Source: an uncultured Pontibacter sp. (GTDB lineage: Bacteria > Bacteroidota > Bacteroidia > Cytophagales > Hymenobacteraceae). From it: a DNA stretch of 64,000 nt. Below the pieces are notes generated by a model, which saw only the letters and a list, made by a program, of their open reading frames with translations, had not been told where the DNA came from and made no database searches. This document shows, piece after piece, positions 55,397 through 64,000 of this stretch; position 1 is the stretch's first letter, and each line of letters opens with the position of its first letter. Location: assembly GCF_947495565.1 (NCBI RefSeq), contig NZ_CANLZM010000013.1:62001-126000 (forward strand). Reading direction: 5' to 3'. The position numbers and the translations under genes are program-made.

Positions 55397-55436
55397 AATA
55401 AGCCGCTCAGCTTTTAATGGCTGAAGCGGCTTATTT
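55397..55436 (-). terminator. Terminator after leuS
   Basis: A 16-17 nt stem with one bulged base around a short loop, flanked by A- and T-rich ends, in the gap after the leuS stop. Confidence 0.75.
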
Positions 55437-55466
55437 TAAAGTTAGTTGGTTGAAAATGGGGATAGT

Positions 55467-58235
55467 TTATACTACCACATTTATGATTTTGTTTGGCACA
55501 ATGATGATTTTCTTTGGAGACTTTCCTTCGAAAAATTTAGTTACCTGCTCCTCGGCAAGTACGGCCTTTTCAATCTCCTCGCGCGGCACATCCAACGCAA
55601 ACTTTAGCTTGGCCCGCATTTTTCCGTTTACAGATACCGGGTACTCAAACGTGTTCTCTACCAGGTATTTCTCCTCGAACTTAGGGAAAGTGGCGTAGCT
55701 GATGCTTTCCCGATGACCCAATTGCTGCCAAAGTTCTTCGGTAATGTGTGGCGCGTATGGCGACAGTATTACCGTAAGCGGCTCCAGAATAGCGCGTTTG
55801 TAGCACTTGAGCTGGCTCAGCTCATTCACGCAGATCATAAAGGTAGAAACCGAGGTGTTAAACGAGAAGCGCTCGATGTCTTCCTCCACCTTCCTGATCG
55901 TTTTGTGCAACGACTTCAATTCTTCGGCTGTTGGAGCCTCGTCGGTAACTTGCAGGTTGCCGTCTTTGTCGAAAAAAAGCTTCCAGTATTTCTTCAGGAA
56001 CTTGTGCACGCCGTCCATGCCGTTGGTGTTCCAGGGCTTAAACTGCTCCAGCGGGCCTAAGAACATTTCATACATGCGCAGCGTGTCAGCTCCCTGGCGT
56101 TCCACAATGTCGTCCGGGTTAACCACGTTATACTTGGATTTCGACATCTTCTCAATCTCCACGCCACAAACATACTTGCCGTCCTCAAGTATAAACTCAG
56201 CGTCAGCATTCTCCGGTCGCCAGTTCTTGAAGGCTTCCAGGTCCAGCACGTCATTGTCTACGATGTTTACGTCCACGTGCAGCTGTGATGTCTCGTACTG
56301 GTCTTTCAGGCCAAAGGAAACATACTTGTTCGTGCCGTTGATGCGGTACACAAAGTTAGAACGTCCCTGGATCATGCCCTGGTTGATGAGCTTTTTAAAT
56401 GGCTCCTGTTCCACCACAAGCCCCAAGTCGAACATAAACTTGTTCCAGAAGCGGGAGTAGAGCAGGTGGCCGGTAGCGTGCTCAGAGCCACCGATGTATA
56501 GATCCACGTTGCGCCAGTATTTCACGATGTCCTCGTCGGCGAACGCGCTGTCGTTTTGCGGGTCCATGTAGCGGTACCAGTACCAGCTGCTGCCGGCCCA
56601 GCCCGGCATGGTGCTCAGCTCGTACTCATGCTCATTTTCATACTTCCAATCCACGGCGCGGCCAAGTGGCGGCTCGCCGGTTTCGGTTGGCAGGTATTGG
56701 TCAATCTTAGGCAGCTCCAGCGGCAATTCTTCTTCCTTGATGAGGTGCGGCACGCCATCCTTGAAGTATACCGGCACGGGCTCGCCCCAGTAGCGCTGGC
56801 GGCTGAACACGGCATCGCGCATGCGGAACTGCGTGCGGCCTTTGCCCACGCCAAGTTCCTCGGCTTTGGCAATACCTGCCTTTATGGCCTCTTTCACCTC
56901 CAGCCCGTTCAGGAAACCGGAGTTAATGATTTTGCCTTCTTTGCCAGAGTAAGCCTCTTCCTCGATGTTGCCGCCTTCCACTACTTGCTTTATCGGCAGG
57001 CTAAAGTGCTTGGCGAAAGCATAATCGCGGGAATCGTGGCCCGGCACAGCCATAACGGCACCTGTACCGTAGCCAGCCAGTACATAATCCGCAATCCAGA
57101 TCTGTACCTTATCGCCTGAGATCGGGTTGATGGCATAAGCGCCGGTAAACACGCCGCTCACGGTTTTTACATCAGTCATGCGCTCGCGCTCCGAACGGTT
57201 TTTGGCCACGGTAACGTAAGCATCCACGGCTTCGCGCTGCTCCTGCGTGGTGATCTGTGCTACCAACTCGTGCTCTGGCGCCAGTACCACAAACGATGCC
57301 CCAAAAATAGTATCGATACGGGTGGTAAATACTTTAATCTTATCTTCAGCGCCATCCACGGCAAAATCAAGCTCGGCACCCACTGATTTGCCGATCCAGT
57401 TGCGTTGCATTTCCTTGATCGGTTCCGGCCAGTCGATATCCTCCAAACCTTGCAGTAAACGCTCGGCATAGGCCGTGATGCGCATCATCCACTGGCGCAT
57501 TTTCTTACGCTCAACAGGGTAACCGCCACGCTCCGATACGCCGCCCACTACCTCGTCGTTGGCAAGTACTGTTCCCATGGCAGGGCACCAGTTTACCACG
57601 GCCTCGGCCACATAGGTCAGTCTATACTTTAGCAACACTTCCGACTGCTGCTGCTCGTTCATGGCTTGCCACTCACCGGCGGTGAAGGCTGGCGTTTCAT
57701 CATCACAGGCTGCGTTTACCTGGGCGTTTCCGTTTTGCTCGAACTCCTCGATCAGGGATGCAATCGGTTCTGCCTTTTCCGAAGTATAATTATAGTAGCT
57801 GTTAAACAGCTGCATAAAGATCCACTGCGTCCATTTGTAATAATTTGGCTCAGAGGTGCGGATCTCGCGCTCCCAGTCAAAAGAGAAGCCGATATTCTTC
57901 AGCTGCTCCACATAGCGCTTAATGTTCTGCTCGGTGGTAATTGCCGGGTGCTGACCTGTTTGGATGGCATATTGCTCTGCTGGCAAACCGAAGGCGTCGA
58001 AGCCCATTGGGTGCAGCACGTTAAAGCCTTTCAGGCGCTTGTAGCGGCTCACAATGTCAGAGGCGATATAACCTAGCGGGTGGCCCACATGCAGTCCGGC
58101 GCCGGATGGGTACGGGAACATATCCAGGGCGTAATACTTTGGTTTATCACTGGTTGCAGTGGCTTTAAATGTCTGGTTTTCTTCCCAGTACTGCTGCCAC
58201 TTTTTCTCTATCTGCTTAAAATTATACTCTGACAT
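55467..58235 (-). CDS. leuS: Leucyl-tRNA synthetase
   Basis: 922 residues. The class I signature HVGH (in [12 protein letters not shown], about residue 48) and KMSKS (EKMSKSKYN) are present. The editing domain lies between them, with [19 protein letters not shown]. An insert around residues 135-165 is typical of Bacteroidota LeuS. It charges tRNA-Leu. It is a single-gene unit. Confidence 0.98.
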   Translation of the reverse strand: MSEYNFKQIEKKWQQYWEENQTFKATATSDKPKYYALDMFPYPSGAGLHVGHPLGYIASDIVSRYKRLKGFNVLHPMGFDAFGLPAEQYAIQTGQHPAITTEQNIKRYVEQLKNIGFSFDWEREIRTSEPNYYKWTQWIFMQLFNSYYNYTSEKAEPIASLIEEFEQNGNAQVNAACDDETPAFTAGEWQAMNEQQQSEVLLKYRLTYVAEAVVNWCPAMGTVLANDEVVGGVSERGGYPVERKKMRQWMMRITAYAERLLQGLEDIDWPEPIKEMQRNWIGKSVGAELDFAVDGAEDKIKVFTTRIDTIFGASFVVLAPEHELVAQITTQEQREAVDAYVTVAKNRSERERMTDVKTVSGVFTGAYAINPISGDKVQIWIADYVLAGYGTGAVMAVPGHDSRDYAFAKHFSLPIKQVVEGGNIEEEAYSGKEGKIINSGFLNGLEVKEAIKAGIAKAEELGVGKGRTQFRMRDAVFSRQRYWGEPVPVYFKDGVPHLIKEEELPLELPKIDQYLPTETGEPPLGRAVDWKYENEHEYELSTMPGWAGSSWYWYRYMDPQNDSAFADEDIVKYWRNVDLYIGGSEHATGHLLYSRFWNKFMFDLGLVVEQEPFKKLINQGMIQGRSNFVYRINGTNKYVSFGLKDQYETSQLHVDVNIVDNDVLDLEAFKNWRPENADAEFILEDGKYVCGVEIEKMSKSKYNVVNPDDIVERQGADTLRMYEMFLGPLEQFKPWNTNGMDGVHKFLKKYWKLFFDKDGNLQVTDEAPTAEELKSLHKTIRKVEEDIERFSFNTSVSTFMICVNELSQLKCYKRAILEPLTVILSPYAPHITEELWQQLGHRESISYATFPKFEEKYLVENTFEYPVSVNGKMRAKLKFALDVPREEIEKAVLAEEQVTKFFEGKSPKKIIIVPNKIINVVV

Positions 58236-58303
58236 GCTCTGTAAATCTGTTCGCTTACTTCTGGTTGAACTGCTAAGATAATCGTTAATTGTGAATTGTC
58301 GGT

Positions 58304-58351
58304 TTGTTGGCTGGCTAAATTGTTGAATTGCTACATGGTTGATTGGCTAAG
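58304..58351. repeat. Degenerate 16-bp tandem repeat, three units
   Basis: Units at 58304-58319, 58320-58335 and 58336-58351 share the pattern TTGTTGxxTxGCTAxA with a few changes each. It lies between divergent leuS and the FrnE/DsbA-like gene. Confidence 0.55.
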
Positions 58352-58492
58352 AACGTAAGATAATAGGAAGAGGCAACACGAGGAATCGATACAGGATTCA
58401 GGTTTGATCTTAGGCTACCTGTTGTTGATTTGGCCAGGCAAGCACACCTCTTGAATTAGCAATTAACAATGCAGCAATTTATCAATAAAACC

Positions 58493-58500
58493 TACCTTTG
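58493..58500 (+). promoter_or_regulatory. -7 box 4 nt before the FrnE/DsbA-like start codon
   Basis: TACCTTTG, a full match, followed by 4 nt and the ATG at 58505. It lies inside the longer open frame that starts at 58469, which argues for the later start and a leaderless message. Confidence 0.65.
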
Positions 58501-58504
58501 CGCC

Positions 58505-59176
58505 ATGGAACAGAAGAAACACGACCTACTCGATATTATCCATCTGATTTATGTGATGGACCCGATGTGCTCCTGGTGTTATGCTTTTGCCCCGGTGGTA
58601 AAGCAGCTGGTAGCCGAGCAGAAAGATAAGATGCAGTTTAAGCTGGTAATGGGCGGCCTGCGCCCCGGCACCGAGCGCCCGCTGGAAGCCCAAATGAAAG
58701 ACAGCATCCGGCACCACTGGCAGGATGTTGAGAAAATAACCGGGCAACCTTTTGATTATGCCTTCTTCGAGCGCAATGGCTTTGTATACGATACGGAACC
58801 TGGCTGCCGCGCTGTGGTAAGCATGCGCTACCTGAAGCCCGAGGCAGAGCTGAAGATGGCAGAGGCAGTGCAGCAGGCGTTTTATGCCAAGAATAACGAT
58901 GTTACCAAGCCGGAGGTGCTGGCCAGCATTGCGACGCAGTTTGGCATAGCGGAAGACGCTTTTATGGAGCAGTATAACTCCGAGGAAATGAAGGAGAAAA
59001 CCCAGCAGGATTTCACAATAGCAAAGCATTTGCAGGCCGCCGCCTTTCCGAGTTTATACATCCTGAACGGTACAAACATACATTTGATTAGCCGCGGTTA
59101 CCGCCCTTACGATGGCATGAAAGCGCACCTGGACCGCGTGCTGCAGCAACTCTCCCCAGACCAGAACCCTTTATAA
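58505..59176 (+). CDS. DsbA-family (FrnE-like) thioredoxin-fold protein
   Basis: 223 residues from the ATG at 58505. An ATG 12 codons earlier (58469) is in frame, but the promoter box would then be coding. The active-site motif is CSWC in YVMDPMCSWCYAF (about residues 19-31 of the shorter form), followed by the helical insert of the DsbA/FrnE group. There is no signal peptide, so it acts in the cytoplasm, as FrnE-type oxidoreductases do. The next gene begins about 40 bp later on the same strand. Confidence 0.88.
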   Translation: MEQKKHDLLDIIHLIYVMDPMCSWCYAFAPVVKQLVAEQKDKMQFKLVMGGLRPGTERPLEAQMKDSIRHHWQDVEKITGQPFDYAFFERNGFVYDTEPGCRAVVSMRYLKPEAELKMAEAVQQAFYAKNNDVTKPEVLASIATQFGIAEDAFMEQYNSEEMKEKTQQDFTIAKHLQAAAFPSLYILNGTNIHLISRGYRPYDGMKAHLDRVLQQLSPDQNPL

Positions 59177-59217
59177 GATTTGCCAAGTATAAGAGAGCAA
59201 CCTGCTTACTTATACCT

Positions 59218-59943
59218 ATGAAGCGCCACCGGGAGCCTTTTGGTTTTTGCCAGATCACTAAAAAGCATTTGCCGCTGCACTTGCTGGTGCCAGGTAAAGC
59301 CATTCGTCAAAAAGTAGTAGATCTGATTAAGGCCGATTTTCCGGATTTTGACGTGGAAAAGTTCGTGGCCCTGGATGTGCTGACCAAGTACCGCAAGTTA
59401 TACCTGGAGCAACTGCTGCGGCAAGAGCTCGGCGAACTTACAGAGCTGGAAGAGGAGGTGGTGAAGAGTATAAACCAACAGGAGTTACTCTCCAGCAACG
59501 TGGAAGATGAGTTGGAAGAAGACATCAGCCTGGGCAACCGAATGGCCGACCACATAGCCAGCTTTGGCGGCAGCTGGACCTTTATCAGCATCTTTTTCTC
59601 ATTCCTGCTGATCTGGATGATGATAAACGTGTTTTTGCTGGCATCACGGCCCTTCGACCCATACCCGTTTATACTTTTAAATTTGATTTTGTCCTGCCTG
59701 GCCGCCATTCAGGCACCTATTATCATGATGAGCCAGAACCGGCAGGAGACCAAAGACAGGCTGCGCTCTGAACACGACTACAAAATCAACCTGAAAGCGG
59801 AACTGGAGATAAGGCTGCTGCACGAGAAGCTCGACCACCTGCTTATGCACCAGAACCAGCATTTAGTAGAAATACAGCAAATGCAGCTCGACCTGTTGGA
59901 GGATATTATGCAGCAGCTCAAGGCGAAGAAAAACCATTCCTGA
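59218..59943 (+). CDS. DUF1003 membrane protein
   Basis: 241 residues. The DUF1003 core has two transmembrane helices (about 122-142 and 148-170, the second containing ILLNLILSCLAAIQAPIIMMSQNRQ), preceded by NRMADHIASFGGSWTFI and followed by a coiled coil (ETKDRLRSEHDYKINLKAELEIRLLHEKLDHL). The role is unknown. It follows the FrnE/DsbA-like gene in the same direction. Confidence 0.93.
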   Translation: MKRHREPFGFCQITKKHLPLHLLVPGKAIRQKVVDLIKADFPDFDVEKFVALDVLTKYRKLYLEQLLRQELGELTELEEEVVKSINQQELLSSNVEDELEEDISLGNRMADHIASFGGSWTFISIFFSFLLIWMMINVFLLASRPFDPYPFILLNLILSCLAAIQAPIIMMSQNRQETKDRLRSEHDYKINLKAELEIRLLHEKLDHLLMHQNQHLVEIQQMQLDLLEDIMQQLKAKKNHS

Positions 59944-59957
59944 AGCTGCTGCTCAGG

Positions 59958-60683
59958 TTAAAGTATACTTGCCGTTGGGTCAACGCCGTTCCAAGTGCCT
60001 TCGCTGGCCACAGGTTTAAAACGGGCAAAGAGCTCTTCGCTGTACCAGTTCTCTGATCGGGTGCGCCGCATGACCTCCTGGTGCAACGGACTCTTATACG
60101 CAAAGTTTTTCATCGCCTCCACCGATTCCCACACGCTGAATGTTGCCTGCCGGACAAACGGCAACTCACCCAAGCCAATGGAGCAGACCAGGCCTTCGGC
60201 ATTTTCCAGCGCCTTACTTGTGCTGGGCACAAAACGCCAAAAGCCAGGCAAAGCACGCCAGTTTATACTTGCACGCGTTAGCACCGCAATCGGGCCGGAG
60301 CTATGCTTTTCAGGTAAGGCCGGAGAAAAGGGGGCCACGCCATCCCATTGCCCATGCTGCTGATAGGGGTATAGTTTAATCGTCCAGGTTTCGTGGGTAT
60401 GTTGCCTGTATTCCTGTATGAGGGCGGAGTTTTGCAGAAAAGCATCGGCGTCAGCTTCTGTTTGCCAGGTGCACATGAGGCCGTAGCGCCTAAAGTTCGG
60501 TTTTATACTAAAGCCTTTGCCGTGTCCGCTGCCCAAAAGCTTAAAGAACAACAGACCAGATACTTTCTCTAGCTTAGGCCCCGAAGTACCCATCTGTGAC
60601 AGACCCCAGCGCCAATGCCCCTTGCGTATGCCAAATAGGGTAAGGGTGGTTAATCGGGGAGAGGTAGATGCTATTGGTGGCAT
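59958..60683 (-). CDS. Spheroidene monooxygenase-like (CrtA) protein
   Basis: 241 residues. The sequence matches the CrtA/spheroidene monooxygenase type in the region QMGTSGPKLEKVSGLLFFKLLGSGHGKGFS and in PNFRRYGLMCTWQTEADADAF, with the dimeric ferredoxin-like fold suggested by ATFSVWESVEAMKNFAY near the C-terminus. In phototrophs CrtA oxidises acyclic carotenoids. No other carotenoid gene is in the window, so the substrate here is uncertain. It is convergent with the DUF1003 gene, ending 14 bp from it. Confidence 0.78.
   Translation of the reverse strand: MPPIASTSPRLTTLTLFGIRKGHWRWGLSQMGTSGPKLEKVSGLLFFKLLGSGHGKGFSIKPNFRRYGLMCTWQTEADADAFLQNSALIQEYRQHTHETWTIKLYPYQQHGQWDGVAPFSPALPEKHSSGPIAVLTRASINWRALPGFWRFVPSTSKALENAEGLVCSIGLGELPFVRQATFSVWESVEAMKNFAYKSPLHQEVMRRTRSENWYSEELFARFKPVASEGTWNGVDPTASIL
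59961..59970. repeat. Full palindromic form AAGTATACTT
   Basis: A complete palindrome of the over-represented motif overlapping the 3' end of the CrtA-like gene. Confidence 0.6.
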
Positions 60684-60720
60684 TGGATACGCTGAGAGTT
60701 AAGACTACTTGAGGTTAAAC

Positions 60721-60760
60721 GCAAAGCAGGAGGCGCTTAAGTCAACGCCTCCTGCTTTGC
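60721..60760 (-). terminator. Hairpin after the PNPOx-fold gene
   Basis: A perfect 15-bp inverted repeat (60721-60735 and 60746-60760) with a 10-nt loop, 30 bp downstream of the stop at 60790. The T run is weak. Confidence 0.7.
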
Positions 60761-60789
60761 AATTTCAGTAAAATAATTTAAGCCTGATA

Positions 60790-61290
60790 CTATAGGTTGA
60801 TTTTCTTGTTTTCGCCTCCTTTTGCAGGCTCGCCGGTGATGGCCGCTTTTGCCATGCCGTAAAGTATAACCATGGTATTGTTAGGCGTGTCCCAATATTC
60901 CGCTTTATCGATTTTAACGCGGATAAGACCTATGTTTTTGTCTTCCTTGCCATCCGGGAACCAGGCTTTCATGTCGGAGCTCCATAATTCATCTATTTTC
61001 TGCTGATCGCGCAGCACCTGGGCTTTACCTGATATGGAAACATAAAGGTTATCATCCGGGTCGGCAAAGCTTAGATTAACGTGAGCGTCATGCTCAATTT
61101 CATGCGTTTTACCGGATTCGTATCCTGTAAAAAACCATAGATCGCCGTCTGCCTCTGTTTTTTGGGTTTTCATGGGGCGGCTGCGCAAGGTGCCATCGTC
61201 ATCCACGGTGGTCATCATCGCAATTTTTACATCTTTGATTTTATGTATTAATTTCTCTAAGTTCTCTTTGGTGTTACGATCGGTGTTCAT
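60790..61290 (-). CDS. PNPOx-fold general stress protein 26-like
   Basis: 166 residues. It has the split-barrel flavin-binding fold of the pyridoxamine 5'-phosphate oxidase superfamily, with DVKIAMMTTVDDDGTLRSRPM at the start and GDLWFFTGYESGKTHEI and VNLSFADPDDNLYVSISGKA following. It resembles general stress protein 26 (YdaG-like) rather than true PdxH. It probably binds FMN or a related cofactor; the substrate is unknown. Confidence 0.92.
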   Translation of the reverse strand: MNTDRNTKENLEKLIHKIKDVKIAMMTTVDDDGTLRSRPMKTQKTEADGDLWFFTGYESGKTHEIEHDAHVNLSFADPDDNLYVSISGKAQVLRDQQKIDELWSSDMKAWFPDGKEDKNIGLIRVKIDKAEYWDTPNNTMVILYGMAKAAITGEPAKGGENKKINL

Positions 61291-61433
61291 AGCTTTATAT
61301 CTTGTTTGTGTTAGATTACGGGCCTATCGTGCTTAGGGTTTATACTTCTGGTAAAGGCAACCCAACCCAAAAAAAACCGCTAAAACAATAGGTACAGCAG
61401 CCTGTTTATACTTTCTACCTTAGCCAAAAATAC

Positions 61434-62021
61434 GTGAACTACCTAGCCCACATTTACTTGTCTGGCTCCGATGAACAACTCTTAGTAGGCAATTTTATGG
61501 CTGATGCCGTGAAAGGGAAACAGCTTGACGTGTACCCTGCGGGCATAGCCAGAGGTATACGGCTGCACCGCCTGATAGACACATACACAGATACCCATCC
61601 GATAGTGGCTGAAACAAAAGTGCGGCTACGGCCAAAGTATAAAAAGTTTTCCCCGGTTATAGCCGACATGTACTATGACCATTTCTTGGCCCGGAACTTC
61701 ATGCAGTATGCTAATGTGCCCCTGGCGGAGTTTGTGCAGCAGGCATACGCAATTATTCAACAGCAGTATGATATGTTACCCCTACGCATGCAGCAGCTGT
61801 TTCCGTATATGCAGCGCCAGAACTGGTTGGAGTCGTATGCTGAGTTTTCTGGTTTGGCTCAGGCTTTTGAAGGTATGAGCCGCCGCACATCCTTCGTGTC
61901 GGGTATGGAAACTGCGGGGGAGGAGTTAGAGGCGCAGTATACTTTATACCAGGCAGACTTCGGGGCTTTCTTCCCGGACCTGGAATGTTACGTAGCTGAA
62001 GTAAAAAGCCATTTGATTTAA
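61434..62021 (+). CDS. Acyl-carrier-protein phosphodiesterase-like (AcpH/DUF479)
   Basis: 195 residues starting at GTG, since NYLAHIYLSG is the normal family start and no ATG precedes it. The DUF479 pattern is present: GNFMADAVKG, GIRLHRLIDTYTDTHP and ADMYYDHFLARNF with likely metal-binding Asp and His. AcpH removes the phosphopantetheine arm from acyl-carrier protein. A 7-of-8 promoter box (TACCTTAG, 61416-61423) lies 10 nt before the start. Confidence 0.92.
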   Translation: MNYLAHIYLSGSDEQLLVGNFMADAVKGKQLDVYPAGIARGIRLHRLIDTYTDTHPIVAETKVRLRPKYKKFSPVIADMYYDHFLARNFMQYANVPLAEFVQQAYAIIQQQYDMLPLRMQQLFPYMQRQNWLESYAEFSGLAQAFEGMSRRTSFVSGMETAGEELEAQYTLYQADFGAFFPDLECYVAEVKSHLI

Positions 62022-62238
62022 AATTTATACTTGAAGTAAATAATCTGTTGCTTAAACGCTTTATAATGACTTCAAATGTGATTGACAAGGCCCGTATACG
62101 AAATATAGTTTATGATTCAGGTTTCTCAAAATTCACTACATAGGCTAAATTCCAAGCTGAGCTGACATCATAGCTAAACCTTTTATAGTTAGTTGCTTAT
62201 ACTTTGTTTATGAAAGTATGAAAATAAACTGAACGCTT

Positions 62239-63411
62239 ATGTTACAGCACAGCTATCTCTTCCGGCACAACCGCCGTAAATTTCTAAAAGATTTATCTTT
62301 AGCCTTTGGCGCCACCACGCTGGGGATGCCTTTGGTCTCGCTGGCTTCCTGTCAATCCTCGGGCTCGGAAACGCAGCAGGAGCAGCAAACTAACCAAGCT
62401 TCCGGCAATTCAAAGAAATTGGGCATCGCCTTGGTTGGCTTAGGTAGTTATGCCACCAACCAACTCGCTCCGGCACTTCAGGAAACCGAAAAATGCTACC
62501 TGGCCGGCATCGTGACCGGTACGCCCTCTAAAGCTGAGGAGTGGAAGCGCAAGTATAACATTCCGGATAAGAACGTTTACAACTACGAGACCTACGATCA
62601 GATAGCCGATAACCCCGACATCGATATCATCTACATCGTGCTGCCAAACGGCATGCATGCAGAGTATACTATACGCGGTGCCAGGGCTAAAAAACACATC
62701 ATCTGCGAGAAACCAATGGCCACCACCGTAGCCGATTGCAAGCACATGATTGAGGCTTGCAACCAGAATAACGTGAAGCTATCCATTGGTTACCGCCTGC
62801 ACTTCGAGCCGCATAACCTTCGGGTAATGGAGCTGGGGCAACAGCAGGTTTACGGGGCTGTGCAGCAGATTGAAGCCGCGGATAGCTTTGTGTTTAGCGG
62901 GAGCTCGGACAAATGGCGACTGGATAAAGAACTAGCTGGCGGCGGCCCGTTGATGGACCTCGGTATTTACTGTGTGCAGGGTGCTATTTACACGATGGGA
63001 GAGACCCCGACTGCTGTTACAGCTAAATTTGGGGAGGTAACCCGGCCAGAGTATTTCGATGACGTGGAGCAGTCTATAAGCTGGCAGATGGAGTTTCCGA
63101 ATGGTGCTGTGGCCAACTGCCGCACCAGCTACAATAAAAACGAAGGGCTGCTGTACGGCAAAGCCGAGAATGGCTGGTGGCGTCTGGAGCCTGCCTACAG
63201 CTACTCCGGCATTAAAGGCAAAACAAACGAAGGCCTGATGAATTTGCCCCAGGTAAACCAGCAGGCGCGCCAGATGGATGATTTTGCCAGGTGTGTACTG
63301 GAGGGCGATGAAACCAAAGTGCCCGGTGAGATGGGACTGCGGGATGTCCGGATTCTAGAGGCGATTTACGAGGCAGCTAGAACAGGGGAGAGCGTAGCAA
63401 TTCAGACTTAG
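62239..63411 (+). CDS. Gfo/Idh/MocA-family oxidoreductase, Tat-exported lipoprotein
   Basis: 390 residues. The N-terminus has a twin-arginine motif (NRRKFLK) and a lipobox (LASC), so it is exported folded with its cofactor and lipid-anchored. The mature part has a Rossmann domain (LGIALVGLGSYA), the EKPMATT catalytic-lysine motif (IICEKPMA) and a C-terminal alpha/beta domain. Homologues include glucose-fructose oxidoreductase-type enzymes acting on sugars. Its substrate is unknown. It is a single-gene unit. Confidence 0.93.
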   Translation: MLQHSYLFRHNRRKFLKDLSLAFGATTLGMPLVSLASCQSSGSETQQEQQTNQASGNSKKLGIALVGLGSYATNQLAPALQETEKCYLAGIVTGTPSKAEEWKRKYNIPDKNVYNYETYDQIADNPDIDIIYIVLPNGMHAEYTIRGARAKKHIICEKPMATTVADCKHMIEACNQNNVKLSIGYRLHFEPHNLRVMELGQQQVYGAVQQIEAADSFVFSGSSDKWRLDKELAGGGPLMDLGIYCVQGAIYTMGETPTAVTAKFGEVTRPEYFDDVEQSISWQMEFPNGAVANCRTSYNKNEGLLYGKAENGWWRLEPAYSYSGIKGKTNEGLMNLPQVNQQARQMDDFARCVLEGDETKVPGEMGLRDVRILEAIYEAARTGESVAIQT

Positions 63412-63513
63412 AGGACAGCTGGTTTAATTATTAAATGATCTTATTTTAGGTGCTTGATAAAGTATAGGAAAAGAAGCTGTTTAAAGTTTTTGGTTGTAGG
63501 GCCTACACCCGCC

Positions 63514-63538
63514 ATTGTTGGTGTTTTTCACCAACAAT
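63514..63538. repeat. Hairpin in the gap after the oxidoreductase gene
   Basis: A perfect 10-bp inverted repeat (63514-63523 and 63529-63538) with a T5 loop. Just before it is the near-palindrome GTAGG-G-CCTAC (63496-63506). Neither is followed by a T run, and no function is assigned. Confidence 0.4.
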
Positions 63539-63641
63539 CAAAATGCAGATGCTGTAAATCTTGCTGGTGAAAACATGCAGCAAGGGCAGGCAGTATAGTA
63601 TTAATAAATTCTAAACAGGCTCAAAGTATAATTCCTGAAAC

Positions 63642-63677
63642 AAAAGAGAGCTGCTGGATATCCAGCAGCTCTCTTTT
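63642..63677. terminator. Bidirectional terminator before the SlyD-like gene
   Basis: A perfect inverted repeat with 16 paired bases and a central GGATATCC, A4 on the left and T5 on the right. It lies between convergent genes. Confidence 0.85.
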
Positions 63678-63700
63678 TACACTTTAAACTATAGCGGGGC

Positions 63701-64000
63701 TTAGTGTTGTACGCCGCCTTCGCCATGCACGTGGCCATGAGAAATTTCTTCTGGCGTAGCCTCGCGGATGTTTTCCACTTTACCTTTAAAGTATAATTCT
63801 TTGCCAGCCAGCGGGTGGTTGAAATCCATCTTTACAGTATCGGCAGTTACATCTACAACACGTCCTTGCAACTGGTTACCTTCACTATCCGTCATCGGGA
63901 TATAGTTGCCGATGGCAAGCATATCCTCTGGCACGGCGCCCTCTATTTCAAAAGCCTGCTTTGGCAGATCCACCACGGCGTTATCGTCTTGGTTACCATA
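63701..64000 (-). CDS. SlyD-like FKBP peptidyl-prolyl isomerase, 5' end cut by window edge
   Basis: At least 99 residues of the C-terminal part; the frame stays open to the window end (YGNQDDNAVVDLPKQAF). An internal ATG at 63976 is not the real start. The visible part is the insert-in-flap domain and the closing FKBP strand (MDFNHPLAGKELYFKGKVENIREAT), then a short His-rich tail (HGHVHGEGGVQH), as in SlyD proteins that bind metal ions. It catalyses prolyl isomerisation and acts as a chaperone. Confidence 0.9.
   Translation of the reverse strand, partial: YGNQDDNAVVDLPKQAFEIEGAVPEDMLAIGNYIPMTDSEGNQLQGRVVDVTADTVKMDFNHPLAGKELYFKGKVENIREATPEEISHGHVHGEGGVQH

Noticed and set aside
55807..56460. 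A 217-codon plus-strand ORF inside leuS
   Set aside because: It lies wholly opposite a conserved synthetase gene, and the translation is serine-rich and featureless.

Overview
The window is about 64 kb of bacterial chromosome at roughly 45% G+C. It looks like a Bacteroidota genome of the order Cytophagales, and a Pontibacter/Hymenobacter-type organism is my best guess. The reasons are: TAnnTTTG promoter boxes and little sign of Shine-Dalgarno sequences; the block miaB / sigma-54 activator / lptE / TPR protein / secG / groES / groEL; type III glutamine synthetase; the long form of IspG; a putative porin of the Bacteroidetes type; and a spheroidene-monooxygenase-like gene. Nearly all of it is housekeeping DNA. 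I see no insertion sequence, prophage, CRISPR array or rRNA operon.

Layout. 1-6.9 kb: a truncated hypothetical gene, a beta-barrel protein, then an exopolysaccharide block (Wza-type exporter, Wzc-type tyrosine kinase, GDP-fucose synthase, GDP-mannose dehydratase). 6.9-7.4 kb: three tandem tRNA-Asp genes. 7.5-11.6 kb: accA, a metallo-beta-lactamase-fold hydrolase, a patatin-like lipase, an outer-membrane protein and an acyltransferase. 11.7-17.4 kb: smc, a small membrane protein, a DUF4159 protein and rsmE. 17.4-18.7 kb: an AT-rich, decayed membrane glycosyltransferase gene. 18.8-23.2 kb: pckA, a peptide transporter and a lipoprotein. 23.3-30.7 kb: the groEL-groES-secG-TPR-lptE-regulator-miaB block on the minus strand. 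30.8-35.5 kb: pabB, a TPR protein, a zinc-ribbon coiled-coil protein and a Nif3-like protein. 35.5-42.0 kb: lpxK, a porin, miaE, a protein that databases often call asparagine synthetase B, and an FtsX/MacB-type permease. 42.2-46.2 kb: an OmpH/Skp-like protein, mtaB and an LtaS-like sulfatase. 46.5-52.7 kb: glnN, a small protein, ispG, a 55-residue ORF, a YjbR-like protein and a MarR regulator. 52.8-64 kb: a cation/proton antiporter with a universal stress protein, leuS, a FrnE/DsbA-like protein, DUF1003, a CrtA-like protein, a PNPOx-fold protein, an AcpH-like protein, a Gfo/Idh/MocA oxidoreductase and a truncated SlyD-like isomerase.

Functional themes. Envelope building is prominent: capsule export and nucleotide sugars, LpxK, LptE, SecG, OmpH/Skp, porins and the LtaS-like enzyme. 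tRNA A37 modification is represented by miaB, miaE and mtaB.

The most striking signal is not a gene. The heptamer TATACTT (reverse complement AAGTATA) occurs about 100 times by my hand count, against roughly ten expected from base composition. It lies in genes in several reading frames, between genes, in terminator loops and just after terminator stems. Other observations are three genes whose TAnnTTTG box ends exactly 4 nt before the start codon (probably leaderless mRNAs), a heptad-repeat hairpin after miaE, and phased TGTCA pentamers upstream of groES.
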